From Pigoraptor chileana (Eukaryota > Opisthokonta > Filasterea), in assembly GCA_943704495.1 (NCBI GenBank), contig CALSCR010002551.1, forward strand, positions 5,972-37,975: a stretch of DNA of 32,004 nucleotides. The letters are read 5' to 3'. The position numbers and the translations under genes are program-made. Below the pieces are notes generated by a model, which worked only from the letters and a program-made list of their open reading frames with translations, was not told the origin of the DNA and ran no database searches. Shown piece after piece: positions 31,093 through 32,004 of this stretch (position 1 is its first letter; the number at the start of each line of letters is the position of its first letter).

Positions 31093-32004
31093 ATGTTGTT
31101 CATCACTGAAAATGCCGCGCCGTCTCCGCCTCTTGCGCTCCATGTGTGCGATCTGCAGCGGCGCCGACTACTTGCACAGCGAAGCTTAGTGCGGAGAGTT
31201 GCAGCCCTGATTCCATTCCTGGAAACAAGGCGACGGGTGCAGTGGCACATTCCGTCCACGCGACACCCACACTTCACGCAAATGAGGTGGGCTGCACATT
31301 GCGCTCTGTATCATGGCTCCCACTCCCAGCACTACTTGGTCATTGCGGCTCAGACAAGATGCTTAACATAATATGCAGGAGTGTTCAACGAAAAGCAGGA
31401 CGATCCTCTCGGGATAACACTTCGCCCAATTCTTTCGGTGAGTAGGCTTGCTCACCAGGTATAAGGTTGTGCTGGAAGAGTGTGAACGCTTGCACACAGT
31501 GGAGTCACCAAACCAAGATAGACTGGTACTGATGGTAACTGTGGCGGTGTCTATCGTTTGTGCAGAGAGCGAGTGTGTGGCAACCCTGGCCGACATGGAG
31601 TTTATAAACGAGAGGCGGAGGAGCTCATTTCGCTTGTGGCGCGACGGCGATGCTGGAGAAGACTCTGCGGTGGCGACACCGGACAAAGATATTGCCCAGC
31701 CACGGCTGTCTCCTCGCATTGGACGCACGCAACAGCAAGAAAACGTTCCAAGCCCGTCCTCTGTTAAAATTTCGGTGAGTCTTCAAACTGGTCAAAGTGT
31801 TAGTGCGCAGGTGATTTGTGCCGACGAACACCTTTGACCTCCCTCGTGGCTCACCGGATGCCCCACGCAGGCCCTGGAGCAAGAGCTGGCCAAGTTGCGC
31901 GAGCAGATTGCGGTGATTGTGACCATGCAAATGTCGATGCCAGTGCCCAGTGGCGGACCTCCAGCCCCTCCGATTGCGGCCGGGGCCCCCCCACCCCCGC
32001 CCCC
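31093..32004 (+). CDS. MTFR1-family mitochondrial fission regulator, 3' end outside window
   Basis: Family members (MTFR1, MTFR2, MTFR1L) act at mitochondria in fission and distribution. Exons 31093-31286, 31379-31437, 31566-31774 and 31871 to the window edge join in consistent phases (2, 1, 0). RSLVRRVAALIPFLETRRRV matches the conserved N-terminal RS[IL]VR[KR] block. ECVATLADMEFI matches the MTFR1 segment DAVASFADVGWV. The coiled coil LEQELAKLREQIAVIVTMQ is the family signature, and it is followed by a poly-proline run (GAPPPPPP) at the very edge, as in human MTFR1 (formerly CHPPR). The C-terminal conserved part is not in the window. It starts 385 bp from ARMC1 in divergent orientation. The joins of the small second exon rest on phase and splice sites only. 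No symbol is given because MTFR1, MTFR2 and MTFR1L cannot be told apart here. Confidence 0.82.

Overview
The window is nuclear DNA of an intron-rich eukaryote, most likely a unicellular heterotrophic protist. Exons are joined by short introns (about 80-500 bp) with GT...AG ends and GTGNGT or GTATGT-like donors. All three standard stop codons are used. Most products resemble opisthokont, especially animal, proteins (a cation-independent mannose-6-phosphate receptor type protein, AIMP3, ARMC1, an MTFR1-family protein). That suggests a lineage near Holozoa/Opisthokonta, but the species cannot be fixed from the sequence. Exon models below were built by hand from homology, splice sites and phase bookkeeping.

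Layout: 11 genes in strict alternation of strand. (1) 2-5598 +, multi-MRH receptor, 5' end outside the window; (2) 6044-7328 -, UBE2W; (3) 7748-13129 +, strumpellin/WASHC5; (4) 13291-15109 -, AIMP3/EEF1E1-like; (5) 15408-16069 +, UXT; (6) 16192-17557 -, unrecognised protein; (7) 17948-18763 +, NuiA-family nuclease inhibitor with a likely mitochondrial presequence; (8) 19247-27344 -, spatacsin/SPG11; (9) 27721-28919 +, proteasome beta-4/PSMB2; (10) 29487-30707 -, ARMC1; (11) 31093 to beyond 32004 +, MTFR1-family mitochondrial fission regulator. Divergent pairs share upstream gaps of about 300-420 bp; convergent pairs are 120-570 bp apart.

The most unusual feature is a short repeat family with a hairpin core and flanking CT tracts. 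It occurs in five introns of four genes on both strands, every time in the same orientation relative to the host gene. One AIMP3 intron is mostly a tandem array of it. This is the pattern expected of introner-like elements.

Functional themes: three genes belong to one endosome-lysosome route. The receptor is the type of cargo that WASH/retromer and AP-5/spatacsin retrieve from endosomes, and its tail ends in an acidic-dileucine sorting signal. A second theme is mitochondrial: ARMC1 and the MTFR1-family gene sit head-to-head, as I recall for human ARMC1 and MTFR1 on 8q13, and the NuiA-like protein could restrain a mitochondrial EndoG-type nuclease.
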